Made by a program: the position numbers and the translations under genes. From NCBI GenBank assembly GCA_031376385.1, contig JANMDQ010000019.1:1-64000 (forward strand): a stretch of DNA of 64,000 bases, read 5' to 3'. This document shows, one piece after another, positions 8,527 to 17,898 of the stretch (positions are counted from its first letter, which is position 1; every line of letters begins with the position of its first letter). A model generated the notes under the pieces. The model had not been told where the DNA came from, made no database searches, and worked only from the letters and a program-made list of their open reading frames with translations. The DNA comes from Aquisediminimonas sp031376385. GTDB taxonomy: Bacteria > Pseudomonadota > Alphaproteobacteria > Sphingomonadales > Sphingomonadaceae.

Positions 8527-10182
8527 ATGCTAACCTCCCTTTCCATCCGCGACGTGGTGTTGATTGAGGCATTAGATCTTGATTTCGCAAGCGGCCTCGG
8601 CGTCCTGACAGGCGAAACCGGCGCGGGTAAATCAATTCTACTCGACTCGCTCGGCCTCGCACTCGGCGACCGTGCCGACAGTGGTCTGGTGCGCAGCGGA
8701 TGCGCTCAGGCCAGTGTAACGGCCAGCTTTGACGCCCCTATCCCTGCCCTTGCGCTGCTCAAGGATAATGATCTGCACTGCGAATCTGGCGAAGCTTTAA
8801 TCGTCCGACGCACGGTAAAGGCCGATGGTGGCAGCCGCGCATTTATCAATGATCAGCCAGTTTCTGCTGCCCTCCTCCGTTCTCTCGGCGCGCATCTCGT
8901 CGAAATTCACGGCCAGCATGATGATCGCGGCCTCATCAATCCGCGCGGACACCGGGCGTTGCTCGATAGCTTTGCGAAAGCGAAACTCAGCGATGTCACT
9001 GGTGCCTATCACGCGATGAAAGCATCCGAAGACGCGCTGGAAACTGCGCGGGCTGCTCTTGCTGATGCAGAGCGAGACCGTGACTATCTCAGCCACGCCG
9101 TTGCAGAACTTTCCAAGTTCGCGCCTGAACCCGGTGAAGAGGCTGTGCTTGCCGAACGCCGGGCCACGATGCAGCGAGGGGAGAAGATAGCGGGTGATTT
9201 AGAGGATGTTACTAAGTTGATCGAAGGGGCTGACGGTGGCCTCTCTCAACTCCGCCAAGCCGCGCGAATATTGGACCGAGTGGCACGCGATCATAGCGCG
9301 CTGGCCGACGCATTAGCCGCAATAGACCGGGCGATCATCGAAGGATCAATGGCCGAAGACAGCTTGCGGGAGGCGGCTCGGGCCCTGACGTTCAATCCGG
9401 CAGACTTGGACGCCGATGAAAGCCGTTTGTTCGATCTCCGCGCGCTGGCTCGCAAACACCGCGTTCAGCCTGATGACCTCGCCGCACTTACCAATGATAT
9501 GGGTGAAAAGCTGGCGGCAATTGAAGCCGGTGGCGAAGGCCTGGCGCAACTGGAAGCCCGCGTTGCTCGCACGCGCACGGCTTACCGGGAAGCTGCGCTG
9601 GCGTTGAGCGCCGCGCGTAAAGGGGCAGCTTTGAAGCTGGATAAGGCAGTCGCCGCCGAACTCGCTCCCCTCAAGCTTGATGCAGCGAAATTCCGCACCG
9701 TAGTCGATCAACTGCCCGAAAGCGGATGGGGACCATCGGGCATGGACCGGGTGGAGTTTGAAATATCCACCAACCCCGGCGCGCCCTTTGCTCCGCTCAT
9801 CAAAATCGCGTCCGGGGGAGAATTATCCCGCTTCATCCTCGCCTTGAAAGTGGCGCTGGCGGAGGAAGGCAGTGCTGGAACCATGGTGTTCGATGAAATC
9901 GACCGCGGCGTCGGCGGGGCAGTCGCCAGTGCCATCGGCGAACGCCTTTCCCGCCTATCCCAAGTCGCGCAGTTGCTTGTGGTCACTCACAGCCCCCAAG
10001 TTGCGGCACGCGGCGATGCCCATTTGCTGATTGCCAAGGCCAGCAAAGGCACCGTGACCCGCACCAGTGTTAGGGTGCTGGCAGCAGACGAACGCCGTGA
10101 AGAAATTGCGCGGATGCTTTCTGGCGCAGAAGTGACGGACGAAGCGCGCGCCCAGGCCGGACGACTGCTGGAGGCGGCGTGA
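8527..10182 (+). CDS. recN: DNA repair protein RecN
   Basis: 551 residues, an SMC-like ATPase. The N-terminal head has Walker A GETGAGKS and the RecN-specific LVEIHGQHDDRGLINP. A middle coiled coil follows, and the C-terminal head has the ABC signature ASGGELSRFILALK and Walker B MVFDEIDRGVGG. RecN helps repair double-strand breaks and is often SOS-induced, but I see no clear SOS box just upstream. The stop overlaps the ligA start by 4 bases, which suggests translational coupling. Confidence 0.97.
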   Translation: MLTSLSIRDVVLIEALDLDFASGLGVLTGETGAGKSILLDSLGLALGDRADSGLVRSGCAQASVTASFDAPIPALALLKDNDLHCESGEALIVRRTVKADGGSRAFINDQPVSAALLRSLGAHLVEIHGQHDDRGLINPRGHRALLDSFAKAKLSDVTGAYHAMKASEDALETARAALADAERDRDYLSHAVAELSKFAPEPGEEAVLAERRATMQRGEKIAGDLEDVTKLIEGADGGLSQLRQAARILDRVARDHSALADALAAIDRAIIEGSMAEDSLREAARALTFNPADLDADESRLFDLRALARKHRVQPDDLAALTNDMGEKLAAIEAGGEGLAQLEARVARTRTAYREAALALSAARKGAALKLDKAVAAELAPLKLDAAKFRTVVDQLPESGWGPSGMDRVEFEISTNPGAPFAPLIKIASGGELSRFILALKVALAEEGSAGTMVFDEIDRGVGGAVASAIGERLSRLSQVAQLLVVTHSPQVAARGDAHLLIAKASKGTVTRTSVRVLAADERREEIARMLSGAEVTDEARAQAGRLLEAA

Positions 10183-12215
10183 CCGAAGCCGAAGCCGCGA
10201 ACCGACTGATGCGCATTGCCAAGGACGTGGCGAAGCACAATCGGCTGTATCACACGCTCGACACGCCAGAGATTTCGGATGCAGATTATGACGCTCTGAT
10301 CCGGGAGAATAATGCTCTGGAGGCGGAGTTTCCGCACTTGGTGCGCACCGACAGCCCCAATGCAGCGGTGGGTGCGGCCCCTGCTTCCCACTTGTCTAAA
10401 ATCACGCACGCCAAAGCAATGCTCTCTCTCGACAATGCCTTTTCTGGCGATGATGTTGCGGATTTTGTCTCGCGGGTGCGGCGGTTTCTCAATCTCTCGG
10501 ATGACGCGCCTGTGGTGCTGACGGCAGAACCCAAAATTGACGGGCTGTCCTGTTCGCTGCGCTATGTCGACGGCGAACTGGTGCAGGCGGCCACGCGCGG
10601 CAACGGTGCTGTGGGCGAAGATGTCACGGCTAATGTGGCGACGATTGGGGATATTCCGCAATCTCTGCGCGCCCTCCCCATCCCCCCCCACATCTTCGAA
10701 ATTCGCGGCGAAATTTACATGGCCAAGGTGGATTTTGAGGCGCTAAACGCCCGCGCCGAGGCAGATGGCACCAAGCCCTTTGCCAACCCGCGTAACGCCG
10801 CCGCCGGATCGCTGCGCCAGAAGGATGCAAGCGTCACAGCTTCGCGGCCGCTGCGCTTTCTCGCGCACGGATGGGGCGAAGTTTCTGCCCTGCCCGCTGA
10901 CACCCAATATGGCGTCATGAAAGCGATTGAGGCGTGGGGGCTACCCGTTGATCCGCGCTTTGTCCGCACTGCAACGGTTGAGGATACGCTTACCCACTAC
11001 GCCTCGATTGAAGCTCAGCGGGCGGAACTTCCGTTTGATATTGACGGTGTCGTTTACAAAGTCGACCGGCTCGATTGGCAGGAGCGTCTGGGCTTCGTCA
11101 CTAAGGCGCCGCGGTGGGCAGTCGCCCATAAATTCCCTGCTGAACGCGCAGAGACCACACTGGAATCCATCGATATTCAAGTTGGCCGCACAGGTAAGCT
11201 GACGCCCGTGGGCCGGTTAAAGCCCGTCACGGTCGGCGGCGTGGTGGTGTCTAACGTGACACTCCACAACCGCGATGAAATCGCGCGGCTAGGCGTGCGC
11301 CCCGGCGACCGCGTATTGGTCCAACGCGCAGGCGATGTCATTCCGCAGATTGCCGAAAACCTGACCCGTGATCAGGAGCGCGATATTTGGACGTTCCCCG
11401 ATCGTTGCCCCGAATGCGCATCAGAAGCCGTGGCGGAGGAAGGCGAAGTCGATGTTCGCTGCACAGGCGGCCTGATCTGCCCGGCTCAGCGAATTGAGCG
11501 CCTAAGGCATTTTGTTAGCCGAGCTGCGCTGGATATTGAGGGCTTGGGCGAAAAAACCATCACCGAATTCTTCACCCTCGATTGGCTGCATTCGCCGGCA
11601 GATATCTTTCGCCTGAAAGCCCGCCGAGCCGATATTTTGGCGCGGGAAGGATGGCAGGAAAAGTCTGTGGATAACCTGTTGGCGGCCATCGAAGCGAAGC
11701 GGAAGCCTGACCCGATTAAACTGCTGTTTGCGCTGGGCATCCGCCATGTCGGGGCTGGCACATCCAAAGACCTGATCCGTGCCTTTACGACGATTGACCG
11801 CGTTCGGGACGTGGCAACCAGCGACGGCGGCGTGGAGGAACTTACCCAAATCGATGGCATTGGCCCAGTTGTCGCCAAGGCGCTGACCGAATTTTTCCAT
11901 GAACCGCACAACCGCGACGTCTGGGATGATCTGCTGTCCGAAGTATCGCCCCCTGCTTACGTCTCCACCATCCGCGCCTCCGCCGTCAGTGGCAAGACCG
12001 TGGTCTTCACAGGGAGCCTAGAGACGATGAGTCGCGATGAGGCTAAAGCGCAAGCAGAGGCGCTTGGTGCGAAAGTTTCCGGCTCTGTCAGCGCAAAGAC
12101 CGATTTGCTTGTCGCGGGGCCGGGCGCTGGATCGAAGTTAAAGAAAGCGGCAGAATTGGGCATAGAAGTGATTGACGAAGCCGCTTGGTCTGCGATTGTG
12201 GCGTCCAGCGGATAA
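10179..12215 (+). CDS. ligA: NAD-dependent DNA ligase LigA
   Basis: 678 residues with all expected domains: Ia and adenylation domain with the nucleophile Lys119 in KIDG, OB fold, a four-Cys zinc finger (CPEC near residue 408, then CTGGLIC), helix-hairpin-helix repeats, and a C-terminal BRCT domain from about residue 600 (VVFTGSLETMSRDEAK). The enzyme seals nicks with NAD+ as cofactor during replication and repair. The GTG start overlaps recN by 4 bases. A palindromic repeat follows the stop. Confidence 0.97.
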   Translation: MTEAEAANRLMRIAKDVAKHNRLYHTLDTPEISDADYDALIRENNALEAEFPHLVRTDSPNAAVGAAPASHLSKITHAKAMLSLDNAFSGDDVADFVSRVRRFLNLSDDAPVVLTAEPKIDGLSCSLRYVDGELVQAATRGNGAVGEDVTANVATIGDIPQSLRALPIPPHIFEIRGEIYMAKVDFEALNARAEADGTKPFANPRNAAAGSLRQKDASVTASRPLRFLAHGWGEVSALPADTQYGVMKAIEAWGLPVDPRFVRTATVEDTLTHYASIEAQRAELPFDIDGVVYKVDRLDWQERLGFVTKAPRWAVAHKFPAERAETTLESIDIQVGRTGKLTPVGRLKPVTVGGVVVSNVTLHNRDEIARLGVRPGDRVLVQRAGDVIPQIAENLTRDQERDIWTFPDRCPECASEAVAEEGEVDVRCTGGLICPAQRIERLRHFVSRAALDIEGLGEKTITEFFTLDWLHSPADIFRLKARRADILAREGWQEKSVDNLLAAIEAKRKPDPIKLLFALGIRHVGAGTSKDLIRAFTTIDRVRDVATSDGGVEELTQIDGIGPVVAKALTEFFHEPHNRDVWDDLLSEVSPPAYVSTIRASAVSGKTVVFTGSLETMSRDEAKAQAEALGAKVSGSVSAKTDLLVAGPGAGSKLKKAAELGIEVIDEAAWSAIVASSG

Positions 12216-12231
12216 ACAGGTTGCAAATAAT

Positions 12232-12323
12232 CCGTTCGCCCTGAGCCTGTCGAAACCCTCCCTTTCCTTTTTGTTCGTAACTGGCAAAGTAAGGGGGAAC
12301 TTCGACAGGCTCAGCCCGAACGG
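12232..12323. repeat. palindromic repeat between ligA and the desaturase gene
   Basis: Inverted arms run from CCGTTCGCCCTGAGCCTG (starting at 12232) to CAGGCTCAGCCCGAACGG (ending at 12323), with an AT-rich middle. This is the CTGAGCCTGTCGAA variant of the same repeat class as 5511..5600. The right arm ends just before the GGGAGGG ribosome binding site of the next gene. Confidence 0.88.
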
Positions 12324-12340
12324 TGGGAGGGACAAACAAA

Positions 12341-13501
12341 ATGCCGAAGACTAAGAGCTTTCTCGAACGCCTAGAGCGAGACCTACAAGCGCCGATCGAA
12401 GCACGCGGCTTTGGCAGTGGCTGGTTCTCTGGCTTTTTCGCGATTGTGATGGCGGTTGCGGGCTTCGGCATGGTCGTCGCGCTGCGTTATCCCGAATGGT
12501 TTGCGACGCCGGAATTGGCGAAACTGAAAGACTGGACGGGCTTTCGCACGGGCATCCATGTGATGCTGCTCGGGTCATATGCTCTCGCTTTGCTCAGTCT
12601 GCTGTTGCGACCGCGAAAGGCGCTTGGGTTTACCGCGTTGGCGATTGGAATATCGGCGGCGTTGCTTGGCGGCTCCAATGTGCAGCCCAGCGAAACCGCT
12701 AGCCTCGGCATTTTCTTCGGGCTTGATTTCTTCGTCGTCAACATGATCGCTACGGGGCTTATGTTTGCGCCGATGGAGCGGTTCTTTCCGCGCCGCGGCA
12801 AGCAACGCTTATTCCGCATCGAATGGCGGGAAGATTTGTTTTACTATCTGATCAGTTCGATGATGGTGCAGGCACTTTCCTTCCTCGCCTTTGCACCATC
12901 GAAAGCTCTAGTGGCGAACACGGGAAGCTGGGAAGCATTCCGTGCGGGCGTCGGGTCAATGCCATGGATTATCCAGTTGGTGCTGGTGTTGATCATGACG
13001 GACATCATGCAATATTTCTTCCACCGCACATTCCACCGTTACCCCTTCCTTTGGGGATTTCATGCTGTTCACCATTCCGCCAAATCGATGGATTGGCTCG
13101 CCGGGGCGCGGATGCATTTTGTGGAAATCATCCTATTGCGGGGCTTTACCGCCCTGCCAATGATGACGCTTGGTTTCGCGCCATCAGTCCTGCAAGCCTA
13201 TATCGCGTTCGTCTATATCTACTCTTCGCTCCTCCACGCGAACCTGAAAGGTGATTTCAACAAGCTCGGTCACTGGGTCGCAACGCCGCGCTTTCACCAT
13301 TGGCACCACGGGCTGGAGCGCGAGGCGTTTGACGTGAACTTCGCGATCCACTTCCCGTGGATTGATAAGCTGTTTGGTACGTTCCACTTGCCAGAATCGC
13401 GCTGGCCCAAGGATTACGGCGTGCCTGAGGATGTGCCCAAGGGGTATATGAAGCAGTTCGCCTATCCGTTCACGCGGAAAAAGCCGGTTTATGACGAGTG
13501 A
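12341..13501 (+). CDS. sterol desaturase / fatty acid hydroxylase family membrane protein
   Basis: 386 residues from ATG 12341, 8 bases after a GGGAGGG site; a GTG at 12323 lies in the palindromic repeat and is unlikely. Several membrane helices are followed by the histidine clusters of the di-iron hydroxylase family: FHRTFHR, HAVHHSAKS and FHHWHHG. These enzymes hydroxylate or desaturate lipids in the membrane. The substrate (hopanoid, carotenoid or fatty acid) cannot be read from sequence. The gene stands alone, convergent with the TPR protein gene. Confidence 0.9.
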   Translation: MPKTKSFLERLERDLQAPIEARGFGSGWFSGFFAIVMAVAGFGMVVALRYPEWFATPELAKLKDWTGFRTGIHVMLLGSYALALLSLLLRPRKALGFTALAIGISAALLGGSNVQPSETASLGIFFGLDFFVVNMIATGLMFAPMERFFPRRGKQRLFRIEWREDLFYYLISSMMVQALSFLAFAPSKALVANTGSWEAFRAGVGSMPWIIQLVLVLIMTDIMQYFFHRTFHRYPFLWGFHAVHHSAKSMDWLAGARMHFVEIILLRGFTALPMMTLGFAPSVLQAYIAFVYIYSSLLHANLKGDFNKLGHWVATPRFHHWHHGLEREAFDVNFAIHFPWIDKLFGTFHLPESRWPKDYGVPEDVPKGYMKQFAYPFTRKKPVYDE

Positions 13502-13511
13502 TAGCGGGGCA

Positions 13512-13536
13512 GTGCTCCGGGCGTAACCCGGAGCAC
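13512..13536. terminator. bidirectional hairpin between convergent genes
   Basis: A perfect 10-base stem, GTGCTCCGGG with CCCGGAGCAC, closes a 5-base loop. It lies between the stops of the convergent desaturase and TPR genes. There is no strong T run, so its role as terminator is inferred from position and stem strength. Confidence 0.6.
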
Positions 13537-13546
13537 AGTCGTTATC

Positions 13547-14797
13547 CTAAGGATTGATATCCAAATACAGCTGCCAGAAGCGGGCGATTTCTGACCGCGT
13601 TCCAACCACGGCGCCAAAAGCCTTGCGCGACTCTGCATTCTGTCCTGCGCGCGCATAAGCAATGCCCAGCCGCGTGTTGACCGCATCGGCATCTACGCCC
13701 TTCTTTGACAGCGCGAGATTGAGCAACTCAATCGCCTTGGGAAAATCATCGTAAGCAAGATAGGCGTTGCCGGTATTCGCGGCGAGTTTGCCGTCGGCCG
13801 AGGCGCGCGCCCGTTTATCATCGCTGGCGACCGAAGCCCGGTCAGCGCCAATCTTGCTGTTCGCAAGTGCCAGCATTTCATTCACGGCCCTGCTGGTGCG
13901 CGGTACAGCGCCACTGGCAAAGCCCTCGTCAATGATCGCCTTGGCTTCCCCTGGAAGCGCGCGGGCATTAGCGACTTCGGCATAATCATAGAAATCGCGT
14001 TCACCCGAAAGTGACTTGGTCTGGCGCATCAGGCGAAATATATCGAGTTGGACCAGTGGATCGAGGCGGCTGCCATCGCGGTAAATGACAAGCGCATCAC
14101 GCCAGTTGGTGGGCGACGGATAAGCGCGCACCAATTCCCGTGACCACTGCGTCGCTTCGGCATTGAGCTTACCCTTCAGGGCAACCGAAAGCGCGCGGCG
14201 ATACCAATCAAGCGGGGCAGGCTTTCCCTCCGCCTTATATTGCGCCACGGCTTTGCCAAGCACAGCCAGACCAGCCGCGTTCTGGCCAGACTTGAAGTTC
14301 GCCTCCGCACCAAGAAGGTAGCGATTCACGTCCTTCGATCCCAACCGATCCGCTTCGTTCAGCTTGGCAATCGCGTCAGGATAATCACCCGCTTCATAGG
14401 CGAGCGCACCTGCATTATAGGCCAGATCAGGCATATTGGTCATCAGTTTTGACCCACTGGTCAGCATTTCATTGACTGCTTTGCGTGTCGTTGCGCGGTC
14501 CTTGGTCAGCTTCGACAATTCAAAGCGCATCACGCCGAGATAATATTTCTCATCTGGCATGGACGTCAGCGGCTCTATCGCTGTGATCTTGGCCTGAATA
14601 TCAGCGGCATTCGCGGCCTTCACGGCCACCTGCAATTCACCAAAGGCTTTGCGGTACGGCGCGCTCAATTCTGGCGCGGGGGTTTTCGCCGCTGCCGGTG
14701 CCTTTTCCTTCTTCGCGTACGCAACTGGGATGGCGGCGGTGAGGGAAACGCCAACAGCAAGTGCGGTTGTGAGCGTCAACATCGATACAAGCTTCAT
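13547..14797 (-). CDS. exported tetratricopeptide-repeat protein
   Basis: 416 residues from ATG 14797, which follows a strong GGAGG site; the frame stays open to 14932 without a better start. Residues 1-28 form a signal peptide (LTAAIPVAYA). The rest is helical, with TPR-like units such as LAYNAGALAYEAGDYPDAIAK and GNAYLAYDDFPKAIELLNLA. Such proteins act as periplasmic scaffolds; the partner is unknown. The gene is monocistronic and divergent from the SDR gene. Confidence 0.8.
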   Translation of the reverse strand: MKLVSMLTLTTALAVGVSLTAAIPVAYAKKEKAPAAAKTPAPELSAPYRKAFGELQVAVKAANAADIQAKITAIEPLTSMPDEKYYLGVMRFELSKLTKDRATTRKAVNEMLTSGSKLMTNMPDLAYNAGALAYEAGDYPDAIAKLNEADRLGSKDVNRYLLGAEANFKSGQNAAGLAVLGKAVAQYKAEGKPAPLDWYRRALSVALKGKLNAEATQWSRELVRAYPSPTNWRDALVIYRDGSRLDPLVQLDIFRLMRQTKSLSGERDFYDYAEVANARALPGEAKAIIDEGFASGAVPRTSRAVNEMLALANSKIGADRASVASDDKRARASADGKLAANTGNAYLAYDDFPKAIELLNLALSKKGVDADAVNTRLGIAYARAGQNAESRKAFGAVVGTRSEIARFWQLYLDINP

Positions 14798-14976
14798 GAA
14801 ACATCCTCCATTTGGCAAAACCCATAACGGGCTTTTATTCTGCCACTGCGCTAATGCCTCAATTGATGTGAGACAAGATGCATTGAACGCGCAAATGGCA
14901 ACTGCCGCCTGAACGGCAATTGAATGCCGCATAAAGCAGGGCTTCGCGCGCAGTATCGCTATGGTAAACGGATGGT

Positions 14977-15681
14977 ATGACGGATCGAAACAGAGTGGCC
15001 GCAGTCGTTGGCGCAGGCGGTGGTATCGGGCAGGCCTTCGTCGCCGCGTTGCGCAACGATGCTCGATTTGCGCGGGTTCATGCCTTTTCGAGGGGCGGCG
15101 GCGACCATATCGGCATTATGGATCCAACTGACGAAGCGAGCATTGCGACAGCAGTTGCAGGGGTTGAGGCCCCGGTCCACCGCCTGATCGTCACCACGGG
15201 AATGCTTCATGATGCCGTCCAAACACCAGAGAAATCTTGGCGCGCGCTGGACGGCGCAACGCTGGCCCGGTCATTTGCGATCAACAGCATCGCGCCACTG
15301 ATGGTCATCAAAGCGTTCCTGCCGCTGATCCCGAAGGATGAACGCGCGGAAATTGCGGTGCTGTCGGCCCGCGTGGGGAGCATTTCGGACAATCGCACCG
15401 GCGGCTGGCACGGATATCGCGCATCGAAGGCGGCGCTTAACCAGCTCATTAAAACCATCAGCATCGAACTTACCCGCAGCCACCCTCACCTCATCTGCGT
15501 CGCACTTCACCCCGGCACCGTTGACACAGGCATGAGCGCCCCGTTCCAGCGCGGGGTGGCGGCGGACAAGCTGTTCACCCCGGCTTATTCGGTGGAACGG
15601 ATGCTGGCTGTGCTGGACGGTTTAACGCCGGAGCAGACGGGCGGCGTGTTTGCGTGGGACGGGACGGCGGTCCCGGCTTAG
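14977..15681 (+). CDS. short-chain dehydrogenase/reductase (SDR) family protein
   Basis: 234 residues. The N-terminal Rossmann motif AAVVGAGGGIGQAFV binds NAD(P). The catalytic YxxxK is seen as YRASKAALNQL, and the middle NSIAPLMVIKAF fits the structural NxxAP segment. The overall pattern resembles the C-factor-like SDR group. Substrate is unknown. A palindromic repeat begins 8 bases after the stop. Confidence 0.88.
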   Translation: MTDRNRVAAVVGAGGGIGQAFVAALRNDARFARVHAFSRGGGDHIGIMDPTDEASIATAVAGVEAPVHRLIVTTGMLHDAVQTPEKSWRALDGATLARSFAINSIAPLMVIKAFLPLIPKDERAEIAVLSARVGSISDNRTGGWHGYRASKAALNQLIKTISIELTRSHPHLICVALHPGTVDTGMSAPFQRGVAADKLFTPAYSVERMLAVLDGLTPEQTGGVFAWDGTAVPA

Positions 15682-15688
15682 CGTTGCA

Positions 15689-15770
15689 CCCATCGTCATT
15701 GCGAGCGGAGCGCGGCAATCCAGCGGAGCCAAAGTCTGGTTTGCCGCGCTCCGCTCGCAATGACGATGGG
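15689..15770. repeat. palindromic repeat, CGTCATTGCGAGCG class
   Basis: Arms CCCATCGTCATTGCGAGCGG and its complement at the right end bound an inner part with CGCGGCAATCC. Related but more diverged copies lie at 42011..42084, 52115..52144 and 61979..62013. It marks the edge of the accessory stretch with the CBS-HEPN gene. Confidence 0.88.
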
Positions 15771-15924
15771 GTGGAGACTTATGGCTCCCGCCTCGAATTC
15801 CGGCGAATTCCCTGCACACAATATTAATTGACAGTTCCACAGGCCTTACGCACACTGCGGGACTGCGTCAGAAACTGATTAATAGCCAAGAAAATACTAC
15901 CAATTACTATTGCCCCCGGAATTC

Positions 15925-17161
15925 GTGTCCCCGGAATTCCCGGAAGTTCGGGTGTCTCCGGAACTCCCGAAATTTGCAAATCCATCTTGAATTTGGAATT
16001 TTACTGATGATCGTTGAGCTTGAGCGCATCGCCGAAGAGTTAAAGGCCGGGGATACGCCGCAACCGGTCACTGTCAGAACATTTTTATGGTGGTTTGGGT
16101 ACCAAAGGCGGCGTCAAGGCGTCGTTTTAGAAATCAGAGAACATCTGTCAAAAGCTGGCATCCTCACCGTACCAGACTTTGAAGACGTTTGGGTTGATTC
16201 ACCAATTGCGTTTGCGCTCTTTAAGCCAGACGCGCCATCGCCAGATCCCAATTTACCAAGCGACCATGAAGCCGGACTTGACGAGAATAGTTTGGTCGCA
16301 CACGACCATGGGGCAGCGAATACATGGATAAGTCGCGAGGCTACCTACAGGGTTAGCCGCCTCGCAGCAGCGAACCAAGGCGTCGTGAGTATTCCGCCCG
16401 ACGGCACATTGACGCAGGCTGTGACAATTATGATGGCGCGTGGCTTTTCACAATTGCCAGTTATGACGAATGATAGAACCGTAAAGGGCATGCTAAGCTG
16501 GCGCTCAATAGGCGCGCGCCTTGCACTTGGGACACCTGTGACAACAGCGAGAGACGCCATGGAGCAATTCCATATCGTTCGATCTTCTGATTCAGTTTTC
16601 GATGCTATGCAAGCCATCGTTACGCATGATTACGTGTTGGTTCGTGGCATCAGCGAGAAAATCGATGGGATTGTTACAGCCAGTGATTTGAGCCTCCAGT
16701 TTCACGATCTAACCGAGCCATTCCTTCTTTTAAGCGAAGTCGAAAATCTGGTTAGAAATCTCATTGGCGACCGATACGAAATTTCTGAACTATCCGCTGC
16801 ATGTGATCCAAGGGACAGTGGGCGGGCTACGAACATTGAAACTGTGGCAGATCTCAATTTTGGAGAATATATCAGACTCCTTCAGAAAGAAGAACGATGG
16901 TCAAAACTCCAACTGGCGGTGGATAGGGTTATTTTTTGTCAGCATTTGGACGAAATACGCGAAGTTCGAAATGACGTTATGCATTTTGATCCAGATGGCA
17001 TTGAGCCGGATAAGCTAGATAGGCTGAGAGAGTTCACAAAGTTTATGCGCGACCTCGCCTTGGTGCGCAACAACGCAGTTTGACGGCCACAATACTCAAT
17101 TCCCTAGAAATACCGGGGTAGACTTCCGGTACACGGGAGTTCCGGATGATTTCGGGGACAC
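15925..17161. mobile_element. putative cassette bounded by inverted GTGTCCCCG repeats
   Basis: GTGTCCCCG at 15925..15933 is matched in reverse by CGGGGACAC at 17153..17161. Just inside, CCGGAACTCCCG at 15958..15969 is matched by CGGGAGTTCCGG at 17134..17145. The two ends thus share two inverted blocks at similar depth. The only gene between them is the CBS-HEPN gene, whose base composition is more AT-rich than the neighbours. No transposase is present, so this may be a non-autonomous unit or a gene between REP-like repeats. Movement is inference. Confidence 0.5.
16007..17083 (+). CDS. CBS-pair protein with C-terminal HEPN-like domain
   Basis: 358 residues from ATG 16007 (a TTG at 15974 is possible). 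Residues 1-70 form a small N-terminal domain with FLWWFGYQRRRQGVV and a PDFEDVWVDS turn. Two CBS motifs follow at about 105-165 (TLTQAVTIMMARGFSQLPVM) and 170-225 (SVFDAMQAIVTHDYVLV). The last 120 residues are helical and contain EVRNDVMHF: Arg321 and His326 fit the R-x4-H active site of HEPN ribonucleases, of the Swt1-like kind. CBS pairs usually bind adenosine nucleotides, so a ligand-gated RNase is a reasonable inference. Codon use is less GC-biased than in flanking core genes, suggesting transfer. Confidence 0.75.
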   Translation: MIVELERIAEELKAGDTPQPVTVRTFLWWFGYQRRRQGVVLEIREHLSKAGILTVPDFEDVWVDSPIAFALFKPDAPSPDPNLPSDHEAGLDENSLVAHDHGAANTWISREATYRVSRLAAANQGVVSIPPDGTLTQAVTIMMARGFSQLPVMTNDRTVKGMLSWRSIGARLALGTPVTTARDAMEQFHIVRSSDSVFDAMQAIVTHDYVLVRGISEKIDGIVTASDLSLQFHDLTEPFLLLSEVENLVRNLIGDRYEISELSAACDPRDSGRATNIETVADLNFGEYIRLLQKEERWSKLQLAVDRVIFCQHLDEIREVRNDVMHFDPDGIEPDKLDRLREFTKFMRDLALVRNNAV

Positions 17162-17898
17162 TACACTACTTCAAGCAACCGCAGAACGCCACCGTGTCGT
17201 GCGCAATACCCTCATTGCCATATGCTGACCGGGTAATCTGACGGGGACCAGAATGATTTGACAAATCAAATATGTTCGCTTAATGTTCCGATGCTCTTTG
17301 AAAATCTGCCGCACCGTGTGGCAGGCCGTGAATATTCCACGCGCGTCCTCGCGCAAGTGCGATTGCGCACGTCACCTTAACGGGAAGGGACGAATAAAGG
17401 GGGCGTGACGGCAACTTCTTCCATTTCCAGAATTTGCGTCGCAATTTCACGTGCGCAACAGCGAATAGCACGGAGATCTGAGGTCGTTCAGGTGTCAACC
17501 ATGTGTCAACTTAGTGGGTAGGCGCAAGGTCGGCGGCACCTTCATTCTGGCCCCCGAGCTTGAGTGATTGCAACCCGTCCACTTGATTCGCTCGCGACCT
17601 GCCACGGGCGGATTTCCTTCCCCGCTGCGACTGGCGAATTTGCAGCGTTCGAACGCGCGCTTCGACGTCGTGCACGTGAGACTTTAGGGTGGCTGTTCGT
17701 GCAGTTAGAGTGAGCGTGAATGGTGTAAAAACACACTCCACTTGTTGAAAAATCCGCCATTTTTTGAAAATCTGTGCCCGGGTTTCCTCGGGGCCTGCGG
17801 ACCACCGGTCATGCCGGGAGTTTGATACGAGTTGCTGTTGCTGCGGCTTAAATGTCCCTCTTAAAGCTGGCATTCCCTAACCACCCGCGCTAGGGATT
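17162..17898. other. relic-like stretch upstream of gyrA
   Basis: About 740 bases with only short open frames and no convincing gene. On the minus strand a 34-codon piece near 17388..17490 reads REIATQILEMEEVAVTPP and ends in a stop, which looks like the tail of a decayed gene, but I do not recognise it. A repeat shared with 29651..29690 lies at 17736..17778. The gyrA promoter should lie in the last 100 bases; I could not pick it with confidence. Confidence 0.45.
17736..17778 (-). repeat. dispersed repeat with GGATTTTTCAACAAGTGGAG core
   Basis: On the minus strand this reads ATGGCGGATTTTTCAACAAG followed by TGGAG, preceded by an A-rich run and a CCCGGG. Nearly the same arrangement lies at 29651..29690 on the plus strand, with one mismatch in the core. 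It is a dispersed intergenic repeat of unknown function. Confidence 0.75.
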
